Of a DNA stretch of 64,000 bases, positions 1 through 8,016 are shown piece after piece. The position numbers were made by a program, and so were the translations under genes. Location: positions 1,829,069 to 1,893,068 of the forward strand of contig NZ_CP059833.1 of the NCBI RefSeq assembly GCF_014117265.1, given 5' to 3'. This DNA is from Corynebacterium hindlerae (GTDB lineage Bacteria; Actinomycetota; Actinomycetes; Mycobacteriales; Mycobacteriaceae). The notes below the pieces were generated by a model. That model saw only the letters and a list, made by a program, of their open reading frames with translations, was not told where the DNA came from and did not search any database. Every line of letters starts with the position of its first letter. Positions within the stretch are counted from its first letter, which is position 1.

Positions 1-623
1 TCAAAATTCATCATCTTGTCTTTGGTGGAGAAGATTCGCTTAGGCTTTTGCACGGACCGGTTGTAGAAGAACAACTCGACGTCGCCTGGGCCTTCTACTT
101 CAGCGAGCGTCATGTTGACCTTGTTGCCCTCAAAGTCCGTGGGCACCTCTAGCTCGTGGTGCTTATCGAAGGCGCCTGCGCCGGCCCACAGCGGGCGCCA
201 CGCATCAGTGAAGTCCACTTCCTGTGGAGCCACCCACAGGATGTCCCCTGGCTCGCCGAGGAAGCTGAGGTTGGGGTCGTCGTAAGGCACGACGAGGCGC
301 GAGACCTCATCGCCTTTCTTGTTGGCGTCCGGGGCAAGGCGCATGCAGAGTTCGTCGGCAGGTACTGGCACCTGACCATCCACGATCATGGTCGTGAGTT
401 CACCGTTGTAGTGAGTGGCGTAGATAGCGTCGAAGTGGGCTTGGTACGCGAGCTTGCGCCCGGCACACGGGTGCAGCTCGTTTGTCCCCGCCATCTTCGT
501 ATCAGCCGGAAGATTAACACCGAAGCCCCTGTTACCCGGCTTAAATTCGGTTGCCTGAGCAGTAGGAACGAGCGTGGAGAAAGCGAGTAGGCTCGCTGCA
601 ACAAAGCTTAAGGTCTTTTTCAT
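1..623 (-). CDS. secreted surface-anchored repeat protein of the ABC transporter operon (partial, 3' end outside window)
   Basis: This minus-strand reading frame starts with ATG at 623 and stays open to the window edge, so the C-terminus is missing. It begins with a Sec signal peptide (MKKTLSFVAASLLAFSTLV followed by a TAQA-like cleavage region). The mature part has the look of the actinobacterial surface-anchored repeat family (TIGR03769, 'choice-of-anchor M'): a long GH-like N-terminal segment, then GDILWVAPQEV and a WRPLWAGAG segment, as in the other repeat proteins here. The start overlaps the permease stop in an ATGA arrangement, so it is the last visible gene of a translationally coupled operon running from 6157 down. 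It is probably a cell-surface accessory protein of the metal ABC transporter. Its anchor type cannot be seen. Confidence 0.8.
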   Translation of the reverse strand, partial: MKKTLSFVAASLLAFSTLVPTAQATEFKPGNRGFGVNLPADTKMAGTNELHPCAGRKLAYQAHFDAIYATHYNGELTTMIVDGQVPVPADELCMRLAPDANKKGDEVSRLVVPYDDPNLSFLGEPGDILWVAPQEVDFTDAWRPLWAGAGAFDKHHELEVPTDFEGNKVNMTLAEVEGPGDVELFFYNRSVQKPKRIFSTKDKMMNF

Positions 624-1483
624 GCGGGAATTCCTTTGTTGAAGGTGCGAAGGACGCCATTTTTGGGGGACAGCAACCAACACAGGAAGAAAATGACAGT
701 ACAAGTAAGAACAATGGTCGCGCCGGTAGGAAGGTTTGCGGCCCAGGAAAGATAAATACCCAGGAAGCTGCCGATGCCACCGATAGCGGCGGAAAGCAAC
801 ATCATCACGCCGAGGCGGTCTGTGAGCAACCTTGCCGACGCCGCAGGCGTAATCAGCAACGCGAGAACCAAAATGTTGCCGATTGTGCGGACAGAGATCA
901 CCACCGCAGCTGTCACCATCACATACATCACGATGTCCAGCGCAAAAACCGGCAGGCCTTGGGCTCGGGCGGACTCCCGATCCAGGCTCACGGCGACGAG
1001 CTCCTTGTTGAAGGCCAGCAGCACAGTGATGACCACCGCACCAACAATGAACACCAAAATGATGTCCGAATCAGGCACACCGTTGATCGACCCGAACAAG
1101 AAACTAGTAAGTGAGGCGGTATAGCCGTCTATTCGGGAAATAATCACCAAACCGAGGGCAAAGGCTGCGGCATAGAAAATACCGATCAGTGTATCTTCCT
1201 TCACGCGTCGACGCTGTGAGAACACAGCGACCAGCAGGGCCACCACCGTGCCGGCTACCGCCCCACCAATTAGCACAGAACCCTGCAGCGCAAAGGCGAT
1301 GGCGATGCCGGGGAAGACAGCGTGCGCGACAGCGTCACCGATGAAGGCCATCCCACGCAACACCACGTGCGTACCGACGACGGCACACACCAAGGAACTA
1401 AGCACCGAGATCAGCAGCGCCTTGGGGAGAAAAGCGAGAGCCGGGTTAGTCAGGTCAGACAGGAACTGAGTGAAAGAGATCAT
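620..1483 (-). CDS. anchored repeat-type ABC transporter, permease subunit
   Basis: A 287-residue, very hydrophobic protein with about eight membrane segments, of the ABC-3 (ZnuB/TroC/MntB) metal permease family. The GMAFIGDAVAHAVFPGIAIAF stretch is the typical ABC-3 motif near the N-terminus. I chose ATG at 1483 (MISFTQFLSDL) rather than a longer frame, because it overlaps the ATPase stop in the ATGA pattern used throughout this operon. It should form the membrane channel for a divalent metal delivered by the lipoprotein encoded upstream. In families named by genome context this is the TIGR03770-type permease, always found with surface repeat proteins. The metal (Zn or Mn) is inferred only from family relatives. 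Confidence 0.88.
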   Translation of the reverse strand: MISFTQFLSDLTNPALAFLPKALLISVLSSLVCAVVGTHVVLRGMAFIGDAVAHAVFPGIAIAFALQGSVLIGGAVAGTVVALLVAVFSQRRRVKEDTLIGIFYAAAFALGLVIISRIDGYTASLTSFLFGSINGVPDSDIILVFIVGAVVITVLLAFNKELVAVSLDRESARAQGLPVFALDIVMYVMVTAAVVISVRTIGNILVLALLITPAASARLLTDRLGVMMLLSAAIGGIGSFLGIYLSWAANLPTGATIVLTCTVIFFLCWLLSPKNGVLRTFNKGIPA

Positions 1484-2223
1484 GCGACACCTACAATCCG
1501 CAGGAGCGGAGAAGCGGCGGTGATGCCGAACGCTTCCATCCACACGTTTTGATCCTGCAGTTCGTCGGGAGAGCCAGAGGCAATGACTTTCCCATTCAGG
1601 AGCACCACTCGGCTACACACCTCCATAGCTTCGGGCAGGTTATGCGTCGACATCACAATCGCGACGCCTTCCTCCGCGAGCTCGTTGAACAACTCCAGCA
1701 GCAGTTCCGCGCTAGGCATATCGAGGCCGGTGAACGGTTCGTCGAGAAGCAAAATGTCCGGGTCCGAGGCGAGGGCGCGGGCGACCAAGACGCGCTGGCG
1801 CTGGCCACCGGAAAGCTCCCCGATCGGGCGGTCTGCCAGTTCCTGCAGGCGGACACGGCCCAACGCGCGGTCAACTGCCTTGTAGTCATCGACGCGGGGA
1901 CGACGCAGCCAACCGATCGAACGGGCGCGCCCAGTCATCACAGTGTCATGAATGCTGATGGGGAAATCCCACGCAAACTCATGCCGCTGAGGAACGTATC
2001 CAATTCGGTCACGGGCCTTAGCCACCCGCTCACCAGAGATGAGAATGTCACCGGAGGCCATGGGCAACAGCCCAAGAATCGAGCGGAACAGCGTCGTTTT
2101 GCCGGCACCGTTGGGGCCAATGAGGCCGACGAACTCGCCAGGGGCGATCTCCAGATCTACGCCCCGCAGTACCTCGCGGCCGGCGAGGTTTACGCACAGA
2201 TTCGATACTACAAGTGGGGTCAC
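1480..2223 (-). CDS. anchored repeat-type ABC transporter, ATP-binding subunit
   Basis: A 247-residue ABC ATPase with Walker A GPNGAGKTT near residue 37, signature LSGGQRQRV and Walker B ILLLDEP followed by the H-loop STHNLPEA. It resembles the ZnuC/MntA group of metal importers and the TIGR03771 type that accompanies surface repeat proteins. The start is GTG at 2223, whose bases overlap the TGA stop of the preceding gene (GTGA), indicating translational coupling. It powers the permease encoded immediately downstream. All catalytic motifs look intact. Confidence 0.9.
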   Translation of the reverse strand: MTPLVVSNLCVNLAGREVLRGVDLEIAPGEFVGLIGPNGAGKTTLFRSILGLLPMASGDILISGERVAKARDRIGYVPQRHEFAWDFPISIHDTVMTGRARSIGWLRRPRVDDYKAVDRALGRVRLQELADRPIGELSGGQRQRVLVARALASDPDILLLDEPFTGLDMPSAELLLELFNELAEEGVAIVMSTHNLPEAMEVCSRVVLLNGKVIASGSPDELQDQNVWMEAFGITAASPLLRIVGVA

Positions 2224-3140
2224 TTCTTGCTCTCCCCGGACACAGCGGCGTTACGACGCCCTGCAGCAGATCGCTTCATCAACAGGGCACCCAAGATGAG
2301 AACAACAGTGACTACGAGCAGCCCGATACCAACCCACAGCACGGTGTTAGAGCCTTGGGATGAGGAGGCAGAGTCTGCGGTTGTCTCCTCCACGAGCATT
2401 TCACCTTCCCAGGTTGCAGCGGCAGCTTCTTCCACCGAAGTATCGCCAACAGCAAACTTCAGGATCTTCGTGTCACGCATCTCGGTTCCGTCAACCTGCT
2501 GGACCACGAGTTCCAATGCCACCTGGTGAACACCGGGCTCGGTAAATACCCAGTTGGCGTGGGTGTGTGTATTGATTTCGGCCCACATGGACTGCTGGGT
2601 ATCGGACGCGGAGGTAAACAGCTGCTGTGGCTTAGCAAAACCACCGGCCTGCAAGAACAGCGTGTATTGGCCGGGGCCTTGGTGGCCGAGGTAGTTCATG
2701 GTGACACCGCGGTCAGCGAGCTCCACGACGCTGGGGTGCTGGGTGTTCCAACCCAGCCAGACTACGCCGGGAACTTCTGTCTGCGGAACGACCCACACGT
2801 CTTCACCGCCACTAGCACCAGTGAAGTCAAACTCATCTCCCTCGGGCAACGTTGTCAGCGCGTTATCTCCCACTGGGAAAACAACATCCTCGATGTGTCG
2901 CCACACAGGCTGCTCCTGGGAATCATCGCGGACGAGGAACTCCAGCTGCCCGTCGATGATCATAGGGCCGAGATCGGCGTGACCTGCATCGATAACCGCA
3001 GGGGTGCCGAGAGGCTCGATGACCTCTTGATCTGTGACGGTTTGCTGGAGAGCCGGATCTTGCATGGGGGCCTGAGCCCATGCTGGGGTGGCCGTGACTA
3101 GTGCGATAGTTGCAAGTAATGCGGAAAGTCGTTTTTTCAT
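2220..3140 (-). CDS. membrane-anchored surface repeat protein (choice-of-anchor M type)
   Basis: A 306-residue secreted protein: signal peptide (MKKRLSALLATIALVTATPA, then WAQA cleavage), one surface repeat domain carrying the characteristic THTHANWVFTEPG motif, then a C-terminal membrane helix around residues 270-292 followed by a Lys/Arg-rich tail. There is no LPxTG, so it is held by the membrane helix and not by sortase. I prefer ATG at 3140 over a TTG twelve bases upstream because it gives a normal signal peptide. It lies between the substrate-binding lipoprotein and the ATPase gene, so it is presumably part of the same uptake system at the cell surface. The ligand is unknown. Confidence 0.85.
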   Translation of the reverse strand: MKKRLSALLATIALVTATPAWAQAPMQDPALQQTVTDQEVIEPLGTPAVIDAGHADLGPMIIDGQLEFLVRDDSQEQPVWRHIEDVVFPVGDNALTTLPEGDEFDFTGASGGEDVWVVPQTEVPGVVWLGWNTQHPSVVELADRGVTMNYLGHQGPGQYTLFLQAGGFAKPQQLFTSASDTQQSMWAEINTHTHANWVFTEPGVHQVALELVVQQVDGTEMRDTKILKFAVGDTSVEEAAAATWEGEMLVEETTADSASSSQGSNTVLWVGIGLLVVTVVLILGALLMKRSAAGRRNAAVSGESKK

Positions 3141-3156
3141 TTGTTGTCCCAAAATG

Positions 3157-4641
3157 TTAAGCGGTAAGGCATCGGTGTAGCGAGTCTGCGTTGTAGCGCA
3201 TCATCGCGGTATAACTGTGAATCTCTTCATCGAAGGAATCGCCGTATATGCGGCAAACCTGGATATTGAGGCGGTGAGCCGTCTCGGTCAGGGTGCCGGA
3301 CCTACGGGCTAGATTCGGTTCCAAGAAAACTGCTGGCACCTGTAGGTTTTCCAACGTGTGCGTGAGGGCAATCAGGTCGCGGGTACTGGCTTCCACACTG
3401 GGGTTCGGTGTGACAAACCCTGCGATGCTGATGCCGTAAGCGTCACCGAGGTAGTGGTACCCATCGTGAGTGGTGACCAAGTGGCGACGAGCCTCGGGGA
3501 TCGCGTTAATCGATTCCCGCATGTACTCATCCACCTCAGCTAGCTCGGCCAAGTATTGGTCGGTGTTACGCTCGTAATCCCGGGCGCCAGCCGGATCCAC
3601 CGCGATGAGGTGATCGCGAATGAGCTTGACGTAAGCGATGGCGTTGGCCACGTTATGCCACAGGTGCGGGTCGAGCTCGCCATGGACGTGCTTGCCCAAA
3701 ACTGCCTGCGGAAGCAGGAAGGTTTCTGTCCCTGGTTTTCCTAGGAAGCGGAATTCCGGGGTTCCCGGAATCTGCTGAAGCGTCGTATTTGGCACTGCGA
3801 TAACGACGTCACCGGTAGCGTGGTCGCCTGAGTCACCGACGATGCTGATACCGCCCGTGTCCACGTTGACGGCGATATCTTCATGCCCCTGGTTGAGGAC
3901 TTTCTTTCCAGTAGCTTGCGGATTCACGCCCACTGCAAAGGTGACGGTGGCCTCACCGAGGCTCTCTTTGCCATCTAATGTGGCTTGCAGATCAAGCTCA
4001 TAGATGCCCGGCTTAGTGAAAGACCAGCTCATGTGAGTATGGGCATCCACGGGGAGCGTGGTGTAGTCATTGCCGAAGCCGTCGGCAGAGTTAAAGAAGA
4101 TTTCCGGGGTACCGAACGTAGACGTGACAAAACCTGTCATATCTCCGGGCCCACGGACCGCTAGCGCGTTGAGCTTCACCTCGGATGCGCGGGTAGCGCC
4201 CTTGTCTTTCCCGGTACCGTTGACGCGAAGTCCCAGCCAGATGGAGTCAAGCGTGATGTCTTCGACCAGCGGGATGACTTTTCCGCCGTAGCGGGCAGCT
4301 TCCTCTGCCAAGGTAACCACCGGGACACCAGGGCGCACCGATTCATCCACGGTCCTAATCAAACTCTGCGGCTCGAGCAGCATGTAGTTGGTGAAAGCAA
4401 CGTCGGCGTTGGCGACGTTGCGCACGTCGCGCAGCGTTGGTTCGTGGGTGTGTGGATCAGCGCCGGGTGGCATGAGAGCCGTTACCCGGGCGCGGTCCCC
4501 AGCAACATGGCTGGCGAGATCATACAGAATCGGGGTGGTCACCACCACGTCCGTAATCCCGTCATCGCGCTGGGGGACGGCCTGCGACGAACACGCAGTT
4601 AGAGCACAGGCGGCTAGGGCCGCTACCAATTTCTGTTTCAC
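3157..4641 (-). CDS. anchored repeat-type ABC transporter, substrate-binding lipoprotein with inserted surface repeat domain
   Basis: A 494-residue lipoprotein. The start is GTG at 4641, one base after the TAA of the upstream gene, giving a short signal sequence with lipobox LTAC at residues 12-15. The protein is a cluster A-I (ZnuA/TroA) metal-binding protein split in two. The N-terminal lobe has PGADPHTHEPTL. A surface repeat domain (DAHTHMSWSFTKPG) is inserted at roughly residues 125-300. The binding-protein fold then resumes with HVHGELDPHLWHNV and TTHDGYHYLGD, whose histidines should bind metal. This architecture is the TIGR03772 type. At nearly 500 residues it is much longer than an ordinary ZnuA (about 300), and the extra length is the insertion. 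Confidence 0.88.
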   Translation of the reverse strand: MKQKLVAALAACALTACSSQAVPQRDDGITDVVVTTPILYDLASHVAGDRARVTALMPPGADPHTHEPTLRDVRNVANADVAFTNYMLLEPQSLIRTVDESVRPGVPVVTLAEEAARYGGKVIPLVEDITLDSIWLGLRVNGTGKDKGATRASEVKLNALAVRGPGDMTGFVTSTFGTPEIFFNSADGFGNDYTTLPVDAHTHMSWSFTKPGIYELDLQATLDGKESLGEATVTFAVGVNPQATGKKVLNQGHEDIAVNVDTGGISIVGDSGDHATGDVVIAVPNTTLQQIPGTPEFRFLGKPGTETFLLPQAVLGKHVHGELDPHLWHNVANAIAYVKLIRDHLIAVDPAGARDYERNTDQYLAELAEVDEYMRESINAIPEARRHLVTTHDGYHYLGDAYGISIAGFVTPNPSVEASTRDLIALTHTLENLQVPAVFLEPNLARRSGTLTETAHRLNIQVCRIYGDSFDEEIHSYTAMMRYNADSLHRCLTA

Positions 4642-4642
4642 G

Positions 4643-6157
4643 TTAGAACCAACGGAAGTAACGACCAGTAAAGACGAAGCCAGCACCAAGGGTGAGGACA
4701 CCCAGCGCCAAAATCGCGATTGGGAGTGTCATGACCGTAAGGCCGGTGTTCGGGAGGGACTTCCCATTAACTGCGCCACCGGCTTGGCCACCACCACAGT
4801 TGCTGGAGGTCTTGATCTCTGAACCGAAGTCGAAGTGACCTTCCGTCGCAGAGCCGGCTTCATTTCCGACTTCAAACGTCAACGTTCCAGCGCCAGACGT
4901 GGTGCTGCCATCATTGAGCTGTACGGTCTGCGTCAGTTCCACGTGGTACGTACCAGGTGCTGAGAAAACCCAGTTCGGGTGCACGTGGCTGTTGCGCGGC
5001 ACGACGATCTGCCCACTGCCCTGCCCGTTTTCGGCGCGGAACCATTCTTCACCGACCACATTGCCCAGGTTGCCTTGTGTGAAGACAAACATGTTTCCTG
5101 GACCCGAGAAGCTCGTGAGTGACCACGTAACGTCCCCGGAAGCGTGCTCGAGCAGCGAAGGGTTCATCGTGTTTACACCAAGCCATGGCACGTTCGGCTC
5201 TTGCGTCGCACCGATCATGTAGGCCTCACCGGCCGGAACCGGTCCGAGAGAATCGGGCAGGTTCTTCTTCGCAGCGGCACCGAGGTTGAACGTTTCGCTG
5301 TCGGGGCGCTTCCACACTGCTGGCGACTGACGGTCATCCTTCAGCAGCGGGATCAGCTTCAGGCATTCCTTCGGCGTAGCAGCAGTTTCATTGTTTGCTG
5401 AGGCACCGCTTTTCGAGGTCTTCTCTGCTGGAGCCCGCCCGGAATCGGTGGTGACATCGCTGACCGTGGCATTCGTTCCATAGTTGGTTGCTGCAGCCGG
5501 GGTGGCGTCGCCACCGCTGCCCACAATCCACTTGTAAGTAGCGCTATTGGAAGTGGTGGTGCCATCTGCGATAGCTTGCACAGTCATCTCGTAGGTGCCA
5601 GGCTCTGTAAACGCCCAGTTAGCGTGGGTGTGACCAGGCTGTGCCTGGGTAACCACGCTGCCACTACTAAGCTCATAGGATCCGTTGGTGGTCATGGCAC
5701 TGAGGGAGCCAAGGTTCTGGTTGAAAAGGTAGACAGAGCCCGGCCCAGAGATCGAGGTGAATTTCAGATCAACTGAAGTGAATCCACCATCGCGCACACC
5801 GTTGGTGTCCCAACCTGGCCACAGCAAGTTTGGATCTTGGGTTTGTGGCAGGAAGTAGGTTTGTTTACCAATTTCGGGCACGGACTCGGTAGCGCTGCTT
5901 AGCGCAGAATCTTTCACACCCAGAACCACGTCTTCTGGTGCGTGTCGTACGTTGTGGCCGGTGACGTCTTCTTTGAGGTCGAGGAGGAGCGAGCCACCCT
6001 CTGCCGTCACGTGAAAGGCATCCACATGGCCCTCGTCGAGGGTGAGGCTTTGCGCTCGGGCCGGGGGAGTGGTGAAGATGCTAATGCTGAAGCACAGCGC
6101 AACGCTTGCTAATAGCGCGAGTATGGAGCGGATCCAGTGAGTCCGTGGCAGTGGCAT
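4643..6157 (-). CDS. LPxTG-anchored surface repeat protein of the ABC transporter operon
   Basis: A 504-residue secreted protein, first gene of the operon. A signal peptide (about residues 1-35, ending in PPARAQS) is followed by two surface repeat domains, each with the HxHxNWxFxxPGTY signature (HTHANWAFTEPGTY and HVHPNWVFSAPGTY). The C-terminus is a sortase signal, LPNTG, with hydrophobic helix and basic tail (GRYFRWF). ATG at 6157 is preceded by a good ribosome site (AAAGG). It corresponds to the TIGR03773-type wall protein that accompanies this transporter. It is presumably attached to peptidoglycan by a housekeeping sortase encoded elsewhere. It might capture the metal or a metal carrier for the lipoprotein, which is inference. 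Confidence 0.87.
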   Translation of the reverse strand: MPLPRTHWIRSILALLASVALCFSISIFTTPPARAQSLTLDEGHVDAFHVTAEGGSLLLDLKEDVTGHNVRHAPEDVVLGVKDSALSSATESVPEIGKQTYFLPQTQDPNLLWPGWDTNGVRDGGFTSVDLKFTSISGPGSVYLFNQNLGSLSAMTTNGSYELSSGSVVTQAQPGHTHANWAFTEPGTYEMTVQAIADGTTTSNSATYKWIVGSGGDATPAAATNYGTNATVSDVTTDSGRAPAEKTSKSGASANNETAATPKECLKLIPLLKDDRQSPAVWKRPDSETFNLGAAAKKNLPDSLGPVPAGEAYMIGATQEPNVPWLGVNTMNPSLLEHASGDVTWSLTSFSGPGNMFVFTQGNLGNVVGEEWFRAENGQGSGQIVVPRNSHVHPNWVFSAPGTYHVELTQTVQLNDGSTTSGAGTLTFEVGNEAGSATEGHFDFGSEIKTSSNCGGGQAGGAVNGKSLPNTGLTVMTLPIAILALGVLTLGAGFVFTGRYFRWF

Positions 6158-6213
6158 CCGAGGCCTTTCATTTCAGTTTTCTAAAAACTACTTTCGTTAA
6201 GCTACGCGGATTA

Positions 6214-6271
6214 AAAATCGCTGTCAATATTGACCCCTTAGCGATTTTCAACAAAAGTTAACTATTGAAAA
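6214..6271. promoter_or_regulatory. inverted repeats upstream of the transporter operon (possible operator)
   Basis: Two overlapping inverted repeats lie just upstream of the operon start. One is AAAATCGCT (6214-6222) with AGCGATTTT (6240-6248). The other is TTTTCAA (6245-6251) with TTGAAAA (6265-6271) at 13-base spacing. The surroundings are AT-rich and contain no gene. A metal-responsive repressor site (Zur or MntR type) would be expected here, but the sequence does not match a consensus I can vouch for. Confidence 0.4.
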
Positions 6272-6327
6272 CGAGAAGTCTTCTCCTGCAGATTTTGACC
6301 TAGGGTGATTGTTTTGTGGTGAAAAGC

Positions 6328-6369
6328 AAAAACCGCTCACCGAGCTTTTGGGGATACTCGGTGAGCGGT
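6328..6369 (-). terminator. rho-independent terminator of the AI-2E permease gene
   Basis: A perfect 13-bp stem (6332-6344 with 6357-6369, ACCGCTCACCGAG and its complement) with a 12-base loop. Read on the minus strand it is followed by TTTTTG. It sits 25 bases past the stop of the permease gene. Confidence 0.85.
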
Positions 6370-6393
6370 CTGTTAGACAATAAGAAGTGACTT

Positions 6394-7740
6394 CTACTCT
6401 TCCTCTACGTTGACTGCCAGGTTGTCAGACTTCTCTCTTGTCTTGGAGGAGTGGCGGCCGAGCTTGCTGAATCGCTCATGAATTGCTTCAAAAGCATCTT
6501 CGGCAGAGTTGGTGTTGCCAGCTGAACGAGCTGTCTCAATTTTAATGTCATCCACGGTGAGCTCCCCGGATCGCAGTGAGACCAGATCGGCGTGGTAACG
6601 CAGCCACACCGCAATGGAAGCTGCAATAGGGACGGCCAAGAATGCGCCGACGATTCCGAACAGGCTTGAACCCACAGTCACGGACAGCAGAACGATGGCT
6701 GGGTGCAGGTTCATGGCCCTGGACTGCAGGATTGGGGACAGAACGTTGCCCTCCAGCTGCTGCACCAAGATGACCAGCGCGAGAACGATAATCGCGGTGG
6801 TGAGCCCATTGGAGACCAAAGCAACCAGCACTGCCAAAGCGCCAGCAGCGACCGCACCCACGATCGGGATGAAACCGGCGAAGAACGTGAGTACCGCGAG
6901 GACGAAGGCAAGGGGAACCCCGAGTACTACCAGGCCGAGCCCGATGATGACGGCGTCGATAAGCGACACTGCCGCCTGCGCGCGGATGTAACCCGCAAGC
7001 GTATTCCATGTACGCATCAGCACCTCGGTCAGGTGCCACCCCGCATTGGAGCCAGTGGTGCGACGCACCCACAGCAGGAAGCGATCGCCGTCTTTCAGGA
7101 AGAAGAAGGTGAGGACCAACATGACACCGAGGGTGACCAGCACGGACGAGGCGGTTGATACGCCTTGTGCAACGCCTGATGCGATGCCGGACGCCTGTTC
7201 CTGCACCTTCACCATGATGTCATTCAGGAACCCCGTTACCTGGTCAATCTTGAGGTTGAACGGTGGGCCTTGCACCCAGCTTTCCAACTTCACCAGGCCT
7301 TCGGAGGCGCGGTCCACCAGCTCTTTAGACTGGTTGGCAATGCTTGGGGCCATAGCCGTGAATGTTCCGACAATCACGCCGATGCTCAAGAGCAAAACGG
7401 TGCTCACTGCGAGGCCGGACGGCCACTTCTTGCTGCGCAGCCACTTCACCGGTGGCCACAAAACCGTGGAAACTAAAATGGCAAGCAAAATAGGAAGCAA
7501 ACCTGTCCAGACCTGACCCAGGCCCTTCCAAAGGATGAAACCGGCAAGCGCAAGAATAATAAAACGCAGCGCCCAGCCAGCTAGCCAGCGGCCATCCTGC
7601 CCGAGGATCGAAGATCGATCAACCAGCTCGCCTTTAACAACCTTATTGGTAGGGCCCTCAGTGGCTGACTCAATGACGTCGAGCGGATCTAACGCGCGAT
7701 CAGGTGAGGTTTCCGTCCCGGTTGTGTTGTCAGCACTCAT
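6394..7740 (-). CDS. AI-2E family transporter (TqsA/YdiK-like permease)
   Basis: A 448-residue membrane protein with about eight helices and the family's typical layout: an N-terminal helix pair, a long extracytoplasmic segment, then a core containing GDGDRFLLWVRR-like text and GFIPIVGAVAAGALAVLVAL near residue 290, and AFLAVPIAASIAVWLRY. ATG at 7740 is used because GGGAG lies just upstream; a longer frame has no ribosome site. The acidic, polar C-terminal tail of about 60 residues is presumably cytoplasmic. Members export autoinducer-2 or serve as Na+/H+ antiporters, and the substrate here is unknown. Single-gene unit with its own terminator, divergent from the pilus operon. Confidence 0.85.
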   Translation of the reverse strand: MSADNTTGTETSPDRALDPLDVIESATEGPTNKVVKGELVDRSSILGQDGRWLAGWALRFIILALAGFILWKGLGQVWTGLLPILLAILVSTVLWPPVKWLRSKKWPSGLAVSTVLLLSIGVIVGTFTAMAPSIANQSKELVDRASEGLVKLESWVQGPPFNLKIDQVTGFLNDIMVKVQEQASGIASGVAQGVSTASSVLVTLGVMLVLTFFFLKDGDRFLLWVRRTTGSNAGWHLTEVLMRTWNTLAGYIRAQAAVSLIDAVIIGLGLVVLGVPLAFVLAVLTFFAGFIPIVGAVAAGALAVLVALVSNGLTTAIIVLALVILVQQLEGNVLSPILQSRAMNLHPAIVLLSVTVGSSLFGIVGAFLAVPIAASIAVWLRYHADLVSLRSGELTVDDIKIETARSAGNTNSAEDAFEAIHERFSKLGRHSSKTREKSDNLAVNVEEE

Positions 7741-7924
7741 GAATAACTCCCAAATTTCTTGGTCTGGCGAACTGTGCAGCAACGAGTCTAATCGATGAAT
7801 CCGCTGTGATTTTAGTCAAACCTTTGATAGGCGAATGCTGGGTGATGCAGCTCAAGGCAGTGGATTGCTGACGTGACCGCATTGGAGGGGTGGTGTGCGG
7901 GGGTAACCTATTATTGATTTGACA

Positions 7925-7940
7925 GCTAATCTTAATTAGC
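7925..7940. promoter_or_regulatory. palindrome in the promoter region of the pilus operon
   Basis: GCTAAT (7925-7930) and ATTAGC (7935-7940) form a short palindrome directly after a TTGACA (7919-7924) that could be a -35 box for the pilus operon. No convincing -10 box sits at standard spacing, so promoter assignment is tentative. The rest of 7741-8016 is non-coding spacer between the divergent permease and pilus genes. Confidence 0.3.
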
Positions 7941-8016
7941 CTCACAAAAAGAATGTGATTAAGGGATTCCAATAGGTCAAAAATCCCGCTTTTTGACAAA
8001 CTAAGAGAGAGACCGC

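Noticed and set aside
7925..7950. DtxR (iron box) site upstream of the pilus operon
   Set aside because: TTAGCCTCAC resembles a half-site only; roughly 11-12 of 19 consensus positions match, too weak to claim.
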